A DNA stretch of 64,000 nt from Alphaproteobacteria bacterium (GCA_020850755.1 JADZEB010000008.1:1-64000); one strand, 5' to 3'. Shown: positions 44,739 through 55,051, numbered from the stretch's first letter. The notes: generated from the letters alone by a model not told the origin. Translations and numbers: made by a program.

Positions 44739-46238
44739 TCAGCGCTGCCCGTCGCGCCGACGCATGAGGGCGCCGAGGATCGGCACGGCAAGCGAGAGAA
44801 GCGCGAGGGCGATCAGGATGATACTGATCTGGCTGGCGAAGAATATCTCGTGCCCGCCGATCCGTACCGCGCGCAGATAGTTCGCTTCCAGGAGCGGGCC
44901 GAGGATGAAGGCCAGCAGGAAGGCCGGCACCGGATAGTTGGCGGCGCGCATCGCCATGCCAAGCAACCCGAACAGCACCATCACCAGAAGATCGAAGGCC
45001 ACATAGCGGTTGGCATAGGCCCCGATCAGCAGCAGCAGCAGCACAATAGGCACGAGATAGTGGTTGGGTACGAATACGACGCGGCGGAACCAGCGCGCGC
45101 AGGTGAGCCCCACCACGAAAATCAGTCCCGCGGAGACGAAGAACGACCACAGGATCGTGTAGGACTGGACCTGGAACTCGGCGAAGAATTGCGGCCCCGG
45201 ACGCACGCCGTGCAGGATCATCGCCGCGAGCATGACGGTGGTCGAGGCGCTGCCGGGCAGGCCCAGCGTCAAGAGCGGGATCACCGCGCCGCAGGCGACC
45301 GCATTGTTGGCGCAGTCCGTAGCGACCAGCCCCTCCGGCTCGCCCTTGCCGTAATTGTCCCGCCGCGAGGAGACCTGGCGCGAGAACCCGTAGCTGATGA
45401 AGCTGCCGATCGCTGCCCCGGCGCCGGGGATGATGCCGATGATCAGCCCGATCACCGAGGAGCTGGCCAGCGTCATGCGGTAGCGGAATGCCTCGATGAA
45501 GCCGCGGCCGAAATCCTGGTCGAGGCTGGAGGCGGTGTCGGCATCCGTCGCGGCGATGGTCTGCCGGCGCAGAAGGTCGATCAGTTCCGGCACACCATAG
45601 AGGCCGAGGATGACGGGAATGAGCGAGAAGCCATCGACCAGCGGCAATATGCCGAAGGTGGTGCGCTCGTGCCCGGTGTTGGTATCGGTGCCGACGAACG
45701 CCAGCAGCAGGCCAAACAGCACGGCGATGGTCGCGCGCAGGAGATCGGAGCCCGCCAGCGCGCCCACCACGCTGACGCCGAACACGGCCAGCAGGAACAG
45801 CTCGGCCGGGCCGAAGCTGAGGGCGAACATGCCCAGGATCGGCGCCACCAGCAGCGATGCGATCGCGCCGAACAGCGCGCCGAAGGTGGATGCGCCGATC
45901 GAGATGCCGAGCGCGTAGCCGCTGCGCCCCTGGCGCGCGAGCGCGTAGCCCTCGATCGTGCTGGCGGCGTTGCCGCCGGTGCCTGGGATGTTGATCAGGA
46001 TCGCGGGGATCGACCCCGCCGCCTGCGCCGAGAAATAGAGCGCCGACATCAGCACGATCGCGTCGGTCGCATCCAGATAGATGGACAGCGGCAGGAGGAT
46101 CGCCATCAGGTTGGCGTCGTTGAAGCCCGGGATCGCGCCGACGATGAAGCCGAGCGTGAAGCCCACCACCAGCGCCAGCAGCAGGTGGAACTGGAACAGG
46201 TTGGCCAGCCCCTGAAGGGCCATGTCCGTGTCGATCAT
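44739..46238 (-). CDS. Tripartite tricarboxylate transporter, large permease TctA
   Basis: A 499-residue membrane protein with about 12 helices. TctA segments include FIVGAIPGFNDANLMAILLP, INIPGTGGNAASTIEGY and GIIPGAGAAIGSFISYG, the Gly-Pro loops typical of this family. With TctB and the receptor it forms a sodium-coupled importer of carboxylates. It lies downstream of the receptor and TctB genes (order C-B-A) and upstream of catabolic enzymes. Confidence 0.95.
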   Translation of the reverse strand: MIDTDMALQGLANLFQFHLLLALVVGFTLGFIVGAIPGFNDANLMAILLPLSIYLDATDAIVLMSALYFSAQAAGSIPAILINIPGTGGNAASTIEGYALARQGRSGYALGISIGASTFGALFGAIASLLVAPILGMFALSFGPAELFLLAVFGVSVVGALAGSDLLRATIAVLFGLLLAFVGTDTNTGHERTTFGILPLVDGFSLIPVILGLYGVPELIDLLRRQTIAATDADTASSLDQDFGRGFIEAFRYRMTLASSSVIGLIIGIIPGAGAAIGSFISYGFSRQVSSRRDNYGKGEPEGLVATDCANNAVACGAVIPLLTLGLPGSASTTVMLAAMILHGVRPGPQFFAEFQVQSYTILWSFFVSAGLIFVVGLTCARWFRRVVFVPNHYLVPIVLLLLLIGAYANRYVAFDLLVMVLFGLLGMAMRAANYPVPAFLLAFILGPLLEANYLRAVRIGGHEIFFASQISIILIALALLSLAVPILGALMRRRDGQR

Positions 46239-46311
46239 CGCGGGCAGGTCCGTTGCAGCGTGCGGGCGTGGCCGGTCACCGGAGCGGCATGGCCCACTGG
46301 AACAGCGCGGG

Positions 46312-46746
46312 TCACTGGAACAGCATCGGCGTGGGCAGGTTGAAGCCGAGTGCCACGGCCAGGCCGGACACGAGGCCAGCCGTGCCGAGCGCGACGATCA
46401 GCGTTGTCTTCAGTCCCGGCCGCAGGATCGCCAGGATCGCGAGCAGGAACAGCAGGTTCGAGATGTGGAACCCGACCAGCACGAAGGACGGGTAGTAGGC
46501 AAGCAGCGCCAGCACCGCAAACGTCCGGTCGCGATCCAGTGCCATCCCGCCCCTGCTCCGCCATGCGCCTGGCGCGAGCACGAACACGCGCAACGCTTCG
46601 AGGGCGGCGATGGCGGCCAGCACGAAGGCAACCCCGGTCGGCACGACACGCGCGGTGCGCGGCGCCTCCTCAAGGTCAAGGATGAAGGCAACCGCCCAGA
46701 ACAGCGCCAAGAGCGGGATCAGCGCCAATGTGGCAATGCGTGCCAT
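46312..46746 (-). CDS. Tripartite tricarboxylate transporter, small subunit TctB
   Basis: A 144-residue membrane protein with four hydrophobic segments (about 5-25, 38-58, 80-103 and 112-138), the standard size and layout of TctB. Sequence identity in this family is low, so the call relies on length, topology and location between TctC and TctA genes. Confidence 0.88.
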   Translation of the reverse strand: MARIATLALIPLLALFWAVAFILDLEEAPRTARVVPTGVAFVLAAIAALEALRVFVLAPGAWRSRGGMALDRDRTFAVLALLAYYPSFVLVGFHISNLLFLLAILAILRPGLKTTLIVALGTAGLVSGLAVALGFNLPTPMLFQ

Positions 46747-46824
46747 GTGCCTCGCGCTCCCGTGGCAGGCGGCGGGATCGCGCCCGCCGCCGCCGATACG
46801 GAATGCAATCGCCGCCCGTTGCCG

Positions 46825-47841
46825 CTACATGTCGCGAAGATCGCGCTCCATCGCCGGCCGCAGGCTCTCGACCAGCTTGATGTAGTCGCCCATGAACTTG
46901 TCGCAGGCCGCCCCATCCATGTCGACGAGGAAGGGGGCCAGCTGCTCGCGATCGGCCACCGACCGGAACCCGGCCGACTTCGTGGCTGTCGTGAGTGTCG
47001 AGACAAGGCGCTCATACACGGCCGGGTTCTGCTGCTTCACCGCGGTGGCGCAGAACATGGCGTAGGGCTCTTCCAGGTGCGGGATCGGCGTCGACAGCAT
47101 CTGGTTCACGGGCAGGGGCTGCCAAAGGTTCGGCGCCGGGTTGCGGTCCTGGAAGATGCCGATCGCCTTGGTCAGGGTCAGCGCATTGATCGCCGACCAG
47201 TAGGGCGCGATGCAGCCATCGACATGCCCGCCGGCCACCGCGTTGCGGGCCGGGCCGCCGCCGCCGAAGGGTACGGCCTTGAGGTTGGCGCCCGTGCGCT
47301 CGCGCAGCAGGACGGTGGCCGCATGCGCGGCCGACATCGGCGTCGAGACACTGATCGTGAAGGGGCGCGGCGAGCGCTTGGACTCGTCGATGAACTCGTC
47401 CAGACGGTTCCAGCGCGCATCCTTCTTGACCAGGAACACATTGGGATCGGAGAACAGCGCGCCGAGCCAGGTGATGTCCTGGTAGCGGTGGCCGCGTACC
47501 TTGTTCAGCGTGAACTCCCAGGCGATGTGCGGGATCGGGAAATACATCAGCGTGTGGCCATCGGGGCGCGCGCGCAGCATGTGCAGCATCGCCAGCACAC
47601 CCGAGGCGCCGGGCATCGAGGTGTAGGTGATGGGGTGGCGGCCGCCCATCGCCTCGGCCCAGGGCGGGCCGATCAGCCGCACCGAGCGATCGACGCCGCC
47701 GCCAGGGGCGACGCCGATCAGGATCTCGACCGGCTTCGAGGGGAACGCGGCACCACCTTGCGCGCCTGCCTGGCCCGGCAGGGCGGCGGCGGCCGTGGCG
47801 GCGAGGAAAAGGCGGCGTGACAGAATGGAACGTGATGACAT
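46825..47841 (-). CDS. Bug-type tricarboxylate receptor (TctC)
   Basis: A 338-residue periplasmic binding protein. The ATG at 47839-47841 has GGGAGG upstream. A Tat-like SRRLFLAATAAAALPG signal ends near AGAQ. The Bug fold shows KPVEILIGVAPGGGVDRSVR, the phosphate-loop-like start, and later a VPFGGGGPARNAVAGGHVDG segment that forms the ligand pocket. It is the first gene of the operon and delivers the substrate to the TctAB permease. The ligand is unknown; many Bug proteins bind carboxylates or amides of them. Confidence 0.93.
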   Translation of the reverse strand: MSSRSILSRRLFLAATAAAALPGQAGAQGGAAFPSKPVEILIGVAPGGGVDRSVRLIGPPWAEAMGGRHPITYTSMPGASGVLAMLHMLRARPDGHTLMYFPIPHIAWEFTLNKVRGHRYQDITWLGALFSDPNVFLVKKDARWNRLDEFIDESKRSPRPFTISVSTPMSAAHAATVLLRERTGANLKAVPFGGGGPARNAVAGGHVDGCIAPYWSAINALTLTKAIGIFQDRNPAPNLWQPLPVNQMLSTPIPHLEEPYAMFCATAVKQQNPAVYERLVSTLTTATKSAGFRSVADREQLAPFLVDMDGAACDKFMGDYIKLVESLRPAMERDLRDM

Positions 47842-48079
47842 GACAACCTCCCAGTGCTCGCCCGGCGGCGCATTGCCGCGCTCTTGGACGGATCCGCCGT
47901 TCTTCGAGGCGTGATCCATATGGGCAGTCTAGCGCCGAACCGGGGCGGTTCAAGGGTGCGCGCGGAGATGCGGGCCACACGCAACCGGCGACACGGCACC
48001 GCGTTGGCGTTCCCGCAGCCCGATGCCCCCGCCGCCCTGCACCATGCGGCGGGAGCCTTGATGTCGTCGGACGCTGGCG

Positions 48080-49039
48080 CTAGCGGATGGTGACGCCCTT
48101 CTCGGCGTAGAAACGCGCGGCGCCGGGATGGATCGGCACCACCATGCTGCGCCCGCCATTCTGGGTGCGGAACTCGCCGGCCGCCGGATGGATCGCGCGC
48201 AGTTCGGCATGGTGCGTGTCCAGCAGCGCCTTCGTCACCGCATAGACGAGGTCGTCCGGCACGTCCGCGCGGGTGACCAGCAGGATCGGGTTGAACAGGG
48301 TGCTAACCGCCTCGGTCTGGCCCGGATAGGTGTTGGCCGGAATCGCATCGAAGTAGAAGAACGGATGGGTCTGGATCACCTGGTTGGCGCGCTCACGGTC
48401 GATCGGGACGAAGCGGACCGGACGGGAGGTGGCAAGGTCCGTGATCGCCGGCGTCGGTGCCGCACCTGAATAGACCGCGGCATCGATGTTGCCGTCGCGC
48501 AGCGAATTCATCAGCTCCGCCGCCCGCAGCAGGAATTGCTGGAACCGGCCATTGATGCCGTAGGTCTCGGCGACGCGCGGGAACCAGTCCTGGCCGGTCA
48601 CGCCCACCAGAACGCCGACGCGCTGGCCGGCGAGGTTGGAGATCGAGCGCAGGTTCGAGTTCGCCGCGACGATGATCTGGAACGGCGAGGAGTAGCCGGT
48701 GGCGACATAGCGGATATTGTCGTACTTCTCGTTGGCGAAGGCGCCCTTGCTGTGGGCGGCGTTGAACGGCCCGTCCGAGGCGGCGAGCGCGAACTCGATG
48801 CGGCGCTGGCCGAGAAGCCGCGTATTCTCGATCGTCGCGGCGGTGACGCGCGCCGTGGCGCGCACGTTCGGTACGTTCTTTTCCACCACCCGCGCCATGC
48901 CGGCCGAGATCACATGGAAGGCGCCGCCGGTGCTGCCGCCGCCGAAGGTGATGAAGGTCTGCGCCTGCGCGGGCGCCGCGCCAAGGATCGCGCCGATGGC
49001 CGTTGCCGCCGCAAGGACGGCCAGGTTGCGTCTGTGCAT
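48080..49039 (-). CDS. TAXI-family TRAP transporter receptor
   Basis: A 319-residue periplasmic protein with a signal peptide ending in AQAQ. FITFGGGSTGGAFHVISAGMARVV opens the mature chain, matching the TAXI (TRAP-associated extracytoplasmic immunogenic) group. Later LAGQRVGVLVGVTG and FNPILLVTRADVPDDLVY complete the pattern. GGGAGG precedes the start. It is the last gene of the IclR-DadA-TRAP-HyuA-HyuB operon, separated from the permease gene by both hyu genes. Confidence 0.93.
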   Translation of the reverse strand: MHRRNLAVLAAATAIGAILGAAPAQAQTFITFGGGSTGGAFHVISAGMARVVEKNVPNVRATARVTAATIENTRLLGQRRIEFALAASDGPFNAAHSKGAFANEKYDNIRYVATGYSSPFQIIVAANSNLRSISNLAGQRVGVLVGVTGQDWFPRVAETYGINGRFQQFLLRAAELMNSLRDGNIDAAVYSGAAPTPAITDLATSRPVRFVPIDRERANQVIQTHPFFYFDAIPANTYPGQTEAVSTLFNPILLVTRADVPDDLVYAVTKALLDTHHAELRAIHPAAGEFRTQNGGRSMVVPIHPGAARFYAEKGVTIR

Positions 49040-49092
49040 CGAGGTTCCTCCCTTTGTAGTGGTTGCTGGTTGGCTTCCGGTGCTGTGCCCCT

Positions 49093-50862
49093 CTAGCGAT
49101 CGGTCGAGACAATCGCGAAGGTGGCGGGATCGACGCGTACGCCGTAGATCGAGGCCGCGGCCTCCGGCGAGACCAGACCCGCCTCGACATCAGCGAGCAC
49201 ACGCTCCGCTTCGCGTTCGCGCGGCGCGCCGTAGCCGCCGCCGCCCGGCGTGTAGTGCGTCACGGTGTCGCCCTCGGCCAGCTGCTCGATCTCGCCGATG
49301 GCGAAGGCAAGCCGCCGTTCGCCGGGCCTGTCCTCGTTGATGACCCAGCGCCCGCCATCGCCGGGCTGCCCGCCGACGACGCCCTGCGGCAGCGAGACCG
49401 ATTTCTGCGAGGTGTGGTGGAGTTGCGGGTCGGCACCGAGAATCAGATAGGTCAGCGCCTGCCCCACCCCGCCGCGGTTGCGCCCCGGCCCGCCGGAATC
49501 GGTGCGCAGTTCGCGGCGCAGGTAGCGCACCGGCGCCTCGGTCTCGATCGCCTCGATCGGCGGGATATGGCAGTTGGTAACGTGGCAGGCCATGACATTG
49601 ATGCCGTCCGCGCCGGCGGTGGCGCCGATGCCGCCCGGCACCACCTCGCCGAACATCACGCGGCGGCCCGAGCGCGGCTCGATCGCCATGCTGTAATTGT
49701 AGAGGCAGCCGCAGGAATCGCCCATCACCCGCTCGGGCACGGCCTGCGCCAGCGCGCCCATCACCAGATCGACGATCGAGTGGCACACGACCATGCGCTG
49801 CATCACGGCGGCGGGAAAGCTCGCATTCACCAGCGTGCCGGACGGCGCCACGACGCTGATCGGGCGCTTGCAGCCCTCGTTGGTCGGGATCTCGGCCGCG
49901 GTGATGCAGCGGATCGTGTAGTAGATCGCAGCCAGAGTGGTGGCGAGCGGGCTGTTGATCGGCCCCTTGATCTGCGGGTCCGTGCCGGTGAAATCGAGCA
50001 GCAGGTCGCTGCCCTTCTTCACCACCTTCAACCGCAGCCAATAGGGGCCGCCGCAGGCGCCATCGTCCAGCACCGGCTCGGCATGGCTGTAGGTGCCGTC
50101 GGGGATGCGCGCGATCTCCTCGCGCGTGCGACGCTCGGAATAGGCCATCAGGTCGTCGAGGCAGGCCTGCATCGTGTCGCGGCCATACTTGCGGTAGAGC
50201 GCGAGCACGTCCTCGGCCGCCACCTGCACGCTCGACAGCTGCGACAGCACGTCGTTCTCGTGCACCTCGGGCGTGCGGGTGTTGGTGAGAATGATCGCCA
50301 TCACCTTCTCGTCGAGCTTGCCGCCCTCCACCAGCTTGAGCGGCGGGATGCGCACGCCCTCCTGGAAGATCTCGACGCCCCAGCCGCGCGTTCCCATGTG
50401 CATGGCGCCCACATCCATGTGGTGCACCATCAGGCCGGTGAAGGCGACCAGCTCGCCCTCGAAGAAGACCGGGTGGAAGACGAGATAGTCGTTGCCGTGC
50501 GTCGCCGCGAGCGAGCCGCCGCCGGCGAAGGAATCATTGGTCAGAACGACATCGCCCGGCTTCCAGCTCTCCTTCGGGAAATAGTGCTTGAGGATGGTCT
50601 TGAGGCAGATGCCGACCGTGTTGAGCTGGATCGGCGGGCCTGCCTCCTCGGCGAGCAACTGGCCGTCGGCATCGAGGATCGAGGCCGAGCAATCCTCCAT
50701 CTCCTTGACGATGAACGAGTTGGCCGAGCGGATCATGCGCCGCGTGATGCGCCGGGCGGCGGCGCGCAACCCGTTGCGGATGATCTCCTGTGTCACCGGA
50801 TCGACGCCCCGGCGCGCTGCGCCGGCAAGGCCGCCCGTGGCCGCCATGCTGCCCGTGTCCAT
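49093..50862 (-). CDS. hyuB: Hydantoinase B/oxoprolinase family protein
   Basis: A 589-residue subunit of an ATP-dependent ring-opening enzyme (HyuB/OPLAH C-part). Motifs are NDSFAGGGSLAATHGNDYL, MVHHMDVGAMHMG, PTNEGCKRP and RTDSGGPGRNRGGVG, all typical. With HyuA it opens hydantoins, 5-oxoproline or related rings. The start overlaps the hyuA stop. The N-terminal 20 residues are variable, so the exact start is uncertain. Confidence 0.92.
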   Translation of the reverse strand: MDTGSMAATGGLAGAARRGVDPVTQEIIRNGLRAAARRITRRMIRSANSFIVKEMEDCSASILDADGQLLAEEAGPPIQLNTVGICLKTILKHYFPKESWKPGDVVLTNDSFAGGGSLAATHGNDYLVFHPVFFEGELVAFTGLMVHHMDVGAMHMGTRGWGVEIFQEGVRIPPLKLVEGGKLDEKVMAIILTNTRTPEVHENDVLSQLSSVQVAAEDVLALYRKYGRDTMQACLDDLMAYSERRTREEIARIPDGTYSHAEPVLDDGACGGPYWLRLKVVKKGSDLLLDFTGTDPQIKGPINSPLATTLAAIYYTIRCITAAEIPTNEGCKRPISVVAPSGTLVNASFPAAVMQRMVVCHSIVDLVMGALAQAVPERVMGDSCGCLYNYSMAIEPRSGRRVMFGEVVPGGIGATAGADGINVMACHVTNCHIPPIEAIETEAPVRYLRRELRTDSGGPGRNRGGVGQALTYLILGADPQLHHTSQKSVSLPQGVVGGQPGDGGRWVINEDRPGERRLAFAIGEIEQLAEGDTVTHYTPGGGGYGAPREREAERVLADVEAGLVSPEAAASIYGVRVDPATFAIVSTDR

Positions 50863-52940
50863 CAGCCTTCCCTCCGTTCGCAGCGCGCGTTCAGCATCTC
50901 GTCCATCTCCACCGACCAGCCGGGCGGCACGAACAGGGTCGAGCCGGGATACTCGATCAGCGCCGGCCCGGCGAAGCGATGGCCGGGACGGAGCGAGAGG
51001 AAGCGATAGATCGGCACCCGCTCGGTGCGGCCCGCCTCCAACAGGACCATGCGCTGCTCGGCCGGCTCGGGGCTGCCGGCGGCGCGCGGCTGGCGCGGCC
51101 AGGTGATCTCGGGCATCACGCCGAGCGCCGCGACGCGCAGGTTGACGATCTGGATCGGCCGCGACGCCAGGTGATAGCCATAGGCGATGCGGTGCTGCTC
51201 GTGGAAACGCTCGGCCAGCGTCGCGGTGCGGCCCTCGTCCAGCAGATCCGGCGAGATCGGCAGGTTGAGCTCGTAGTTCTGGCCCTGGTAGCGCAGATCG
51301 ACCGAATGGAGCAGCACGCGGCGATCCTCGGGCACGCCCTCGCCCGCCAGCGCCGTGATCGCCTCACCGGTCAGTTCGCCCAGCACGCCGAGCAGGCGAT
51401 CGCGGTCGGCGGCGGCAAGGTCGGTGACGATGGTGCGCACGAGATCGTGGCGAACATCGGCCAGCACGAGGCCGGTGGCCGACAGGTTGCCCGGCGCCGG
51501 CGGCACCAGCACGCGGCGCATCGACAAGGCCTCGGCCAGCGCGATCGCGTGCAGCGGCCCCGCGCCGCCGAACGCCACCAGCGTGAAGTCGCGCGGATCG
51601 ATGCCGCGCTCGACCGAGACAAGGCGCATGGCGTCCACCATCTGCGCCTCGGCGATCGCCATCACGCCGAGTGCCGCCTCCTCGAGCCCGAGGCCGAGTG
51701 GCTGGGCGATGGTGGAGCGCAGCACCGCGCGCGCACGCTCGCTGTCCAGCTTGCGCGCCCCGGCCAGGAAGTAGCCCGGGTTGAGCCGGCCGGCGAGCAG
51801 GTTGCAGTCGGTGACGGTGGCCGCCGTGCCGCCCTGGCCGTAGCAGGCGGGGCCGGGCACCGAGCCCGCGCTGCGCGGCCCCACGCGCAGCTTCTCGCCG
51901 CGTTCGAGCCAGGCGATCGAACCACCGCCGGCGCCGATCGTCACCAGATCGAGCATCGGGATCAGCAGCGGATACGGGCCGATATGGCTCTTGTCGGTCA
52001 GCACCGGCGTGCCGCCCGATACGAGCGAGATGTCGGCGCTGGTGCCGCCCATGTCGAGCGTGATGATCTCGGACAGGCCGCAGGCCTTTGCCAGTGTCGT
52101 GCCGCCGATGATGCCGCCCATCGGCCCGGAATGCGCCAGCGCCACCGGCACGCCGACCGCGCTCTGGAAGGTGGAGACGCCGCCATTGCCGCGCATCACA
52201 TAGGCCGGCGCGGCAATCCCGCTGCGGTCGAGTTCCTGGCGCAGCGCGCCGAGATGGCCGGCCAGCGGCCGCTTGACGAAGGCGTTCACCCCCGTGGTGC
52301 TGGTGCGCTCGTACTCGCGGAACTCGCGCACCACGTCCGAGGAGATCGACATGGCGATGCCGGGGCAAATCCCGGCGGCAAGCTCGGCGACGCGGCGTTC
52401 GTGCGCGGGATTGGCATAGGCATGCAGGAATGAAACGGCGATCGCCTCGCAGCCGGCGGCGGCAAGGGCAGAGAGCGCGGCGCGCGCCCCGGCCTGGTCC
52501 AGCGGCTCCAGCACCTCGCCCTTCGGGCTGATGCGCTCACGCACGGTCAGGCGCAGCGGGCGCGGAACCAGCGGCCGGGCTGGGCGCCAATGGATGTCGT
52601 AGACATCGGGCTTGCGCGAGGCGCGCCCGATCTCCAGCACGTCGCGGAATCCGGCGGTCGTGATCAGGCCGATGCGCGCCGACTTGCCCTCGACGATCAG
52701 GTTGGTGACGTAGGTCGTGGCATAGACGAAACGCTCGATCCCGTCGGCGGCAAGGCCCGCCTGGTCGAGGATGCGCGCAACACCTTCGACAATCCCGCGC
52801 GTGAGATCCTCGGGCGTGCTCGGTACCTTCAGCGTGACCAGCCTTTCGCGATCGAACAGCACCACATCGGTATGGGTGCCGCCGGTGTCGACGCCGATCG
52901 CCACCGGCGATGGCCTGTCCTTCGTCGTGACCGTGTTCAT
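50862..52940 (-). CDS. hyuA: Hydantoinase A/oxoprolinase family protein
   Basis: A 692-residue subunit with an N-terminal ATPase-like domain that starts IGVDTGGTHTDVVLFD, a nucleotide site of the actin-like type. Other motifs are NGGVSTFQSAVGVP and LDMGGTSADISLVSGG. It binds ATP and phosphorylates the ring carbonyl of hydantoin or 5-oxoproline before HyuB cleaves it. It overlaps the TRAP permease stop (ATGA) and the hyuB start. Confidence 0.93.
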   Translation of the reverse strand: MNTVTTKDRPSPVAIGVDTGGTHTDVVLFDRERLVTLKVPSTPEDLTRGIVEGVARILDQAGLAADGIERFVYATTYVTNLIVEGKSARIGLITTAGFRDVLEIGRASRKPDVYDIHWRPARPLVPRPLRLTVRERISPKGEVLEPLDQAGARAALSALAAAGCEAIAVSFLHAYANPAHERRVAELAAGICPGIAMSISSDVVREFREYERTSTTGVNAFVKRPLAGHLGALRQELDRSGIAAPAYVMRGNGGVSTFQSAVGVPVALAHSGPMGGIIGGTTLAKACGLSEIITLDMGGTSADISLVSGGTPVLTDKSHIGPYPLLIPMLDLVTIGAGGGSIAWLERGEKLRVGPRSAGSVPGPACYGQGGTAATVTDCNLLAGRLNPGYFLAGARKLDSERARAVLRSTIAQPLGLGLEEAALGVMAIAEAQMVDAMRLVSVERGIDPRDFTLVAFGGAGPLHAIALAEALSMRRVLVPPAPGNLSATGLVLADVRHDLVRTIVTDLAAADRDRLLGVLGELTGEAITALAGEGVPEDRRVLLHSVDLRYQGQNYELNLPISPDLLDEGRTATLAERFHEQHRIAYGYHLASRPIQIVNLRVAALGVMPEITWPRQPRAAGSPEPAEQRMVLLEAGRTERVPIYRFLSLRPGHRFAGPALIEYPGSTLFVPPGWSVEMDEMLNARCERREG

Positions 52941-55051
52941 TCCGCCGCGTCGCTCCGTTTAGTGGCAATGGCAGGGCCGGCCGGCGCCGCTTTCCGCGCC
53001 ACAAGCTCGAGCCCGAGCAGTGAGCCGAGTATCACGATGCCCGCGATGTCGGTCGCGAGGTCGCCGAAGATCAGGCAAAGGCCGCCCACCGCACACAGCG
53101 CGCGCATGAGGGGCGACAGCTCGCGCAGCAGGTATCCCTCCAGCGCCGCGGCCAGCGCCGATGCGCCGACCAGGCCGGTGACACTGACCTGCATGATCTG
53201 CCAGGCGCTGCCTTCCAGGATCATCGCCGGGTGATAGACCATGATGAAAGGCACGATGAACACCGGCACGCCGAGGCGCACGGCGGTAAGGCCGGTGCGC
53301 ATCGGATGCGCGCCGGATATGGCGGCGGCGGCGAAGGCTGCCATGCACACGGGCGGGGTGATCGCCGAGATGACGCCGAAATAGAAGATGAACAAGTGCG
53401 CGGCGAGCGGCTCGACGCCGAGCTGCACCAGCCCGGGCGCCACCAGGATCGCCAGCACGATATAGGCGCCGAGCGTGGGCACGCCCATGCCCAGGATCAG
53501 CGAGGCGATCATCGTCAGCACCAGGAGCAGCGGCAGGCTGCCGGCGGCGAGATCGACCAGCAGCCCCGAAAGCCGCAGGCCCAGCCCGGTGAGCATCAGC
53601 ATGCCGATGATGATGCCGGAGCTGGCGCAGGCCACCGCCACCTCGAGCGAGCCGCGCGCGCCCGCGCGCAGGGCCTCGGCCAGCACCAGGATGCGTGCGC
53701 GCAGGAACGACAGCGCGGGCCAGGCGCCGCCGCGACCGAGCACCACCGCCGCCACAAGAATCGTGATATAGGCGAGGCCGGCTGGCCGCGCGCCCGCCAC
53801 CTGCCCGAGGGCATAGACCGCGAGATGCAGCAGCACCAGCAGGATGGCGGCGGGGAGCGCGCCCGGTTCCGCCCTGCCAACCACGAATTCGCGCATCACA
53901 TAGAGCAGCGCATTCATGCCGATCGTCCAGATCGCCGCCTTGAGCGGCGAGTAGCCGAACACGGCCAGCATCACCACCAGCATGGTCGGCACCAGCATCA
54001 GGTAGGCGCCCTGGCGCAGCACCGGCCCGAGCGGGGGCAGCTCGCTTCGCGGCTGGCCGCGCAGGCCCATCCGCGCCGCGCGCAGATCGACCGAGACGAA
54101 CAGGGCCGCATAGTAGAGCAGCGCTGGGATCAGCGCGCCGGCAGCAACGCGCAGATAGGGGATCGACAGCGTCTCGGCGATGACGAAGGCGGCCGAGGCC
54201 ATCACCGGCGGCATGAACTGCCCGCAGGAGGACGCCACCGCCTCGACCGCGCCGGCGAAGCGCGCCGAGAAGCCGAGCCGCTTCATCAGCGGGATGGTCA
54301 GCACGCCGGTGCTGGCGACATTGGCCACCGCGCTGCCGCTGATCATGCCGAACAGGCCGCTTGCCACCACCGCCACCTTGGCCGGGCCGCCGCGCACCTG
54401 CCCGAACAGCGCATAGGCGAGGTCGGAGAAGAACTGCGCCGCGCCGGTTGCCTGCAATACCGCGCCGAGCACGATGAACAGCACGATGTAGGTGGCAGAG
54501 ATCGCCAGCGGCACGCTGAAAATGCCCTCGGTCGTGAGGTAGAGCGTGACCGTGACATCCTCGAACGTGAAGCCGGCATGCGCGATCGCGTTCGGCAGCC
54601 ACTGGCCGGCGAAGGCGTAGGCGATCGACAGGGCGGCCAGCAGCGGCAGGGCGAAGCCGGCCACGCGCCGGGTCGCCTCCAGCAGCACCACCACCAGGAT
54701 CGCGCCGAGCACGATGTCGCGCTGGTAGGCGATGCCCATGCGCATGTCGAGGACAGCATCCTCGAACACCAGGTAGACCGAGGGCACGAGCGAGAGGATG
54801 CAGAGCGCGATATCGAGCAGATGCGGCGTGCGGCGCGCGCCGAGCGGGCGGCCGAGGAAGATCAGCACCAGCGCGAAGCCGAGATGGATCACGCGCTGCT
54901 GCATCCCTTCCAGGATGCCGATGGTTGCCGTGTAGAGATGGAACAGGGCGAAGGCGAGCGCGATCAGGTCGAGCACGCCGCGCCAGGCGCCCAGCAGCGG
55001 GGCCGGCTCATCGCTGAGCGGCGCTGCCGTGGCGTCGCCCGCGCCTGTCAT
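52937..55051 (-). CDS. TRAP transporter fused permease (DctQM type)
   Basis: A 704-residue membrane protein with about 17-18 hydrophobic segments. The N-terminal four (about 25-160) correspond to the small DctQ part and the rest (about 170-650) to the large DctM part with GMISGSAVANVASTGVLTIP and FGVISAITPPVCMAAFAAAAI. Such fused permeases are the usual partner of TAXI receptors. It starts at the stop of the FAD-oxidoreductase gene and overlaps hyuA, so the operon is tightly packed. Substrate uptake is sodium-coupled. Confidence 0.93.
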   Translation of the reverse strand: MTGAGDATAAPLSDEPAPLLGAWRGVLDLIALAFALFHLYTATIGILEGMQQRVIHLGFALVLIFLGRPLGARRTPHLLDIALCILSLVPSVYLVFEDAVLDMRMGIAYQRDIVLGAILVVVLLEATRRVAGFALPLLAALSIAYAFAGQWLPNAIAHAGFTFEDVTVTLYLTTEGIFSVPLAISATYIVLFIVLGAVLQATGAAQFFSDLAYALFGQVRGGPAKVAVVASGLFGMISGSAVANVASTGVLTIPLMKRLGFSARFAGAVEAVASSCGQFMPPVMASAAFVIAETLSIPYLRVAAGALIPALLYYAALFVSVDLRAARMGLRGQPRSELPPLGPVLRQGAYLMLVPTMLVVMLAVFGYSPLKAAIWTIGMNALLYVMREFVVGRAEPGALPAAILLVLLHLAVYALGQVAGARPAGLAYITILVAAVVLGRGGAWPALSFLRARILVLAEALRAGARGSLEVAVACASSGIIIGMLMLTGLGLRLSGLLVDLAAGSLPLLLVLTMIASLILGMGVPTLGAYIVLAILVAPGLVQLGVEPLAAHLFIFYFGVISAITPPVCMAAFAAAAISGAHPMRTGLTAVRLGVPVFIVPFIMVYHPAMILEGSAWQIMQVSVTGLVGASALAAALEGYLLRELSPLMRALCAVGGLCLIFGDLATDIAGIVILGSLLGLELVARKAAPAGPAIATKRSDAAE

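Noticed and set aside
47842-48079. Sigma-54 promoter before the tct operon
   Set aside because: No TGGCAC-N5-TTGC-like sequence with correct spacing was found on the minus strand of this gap.
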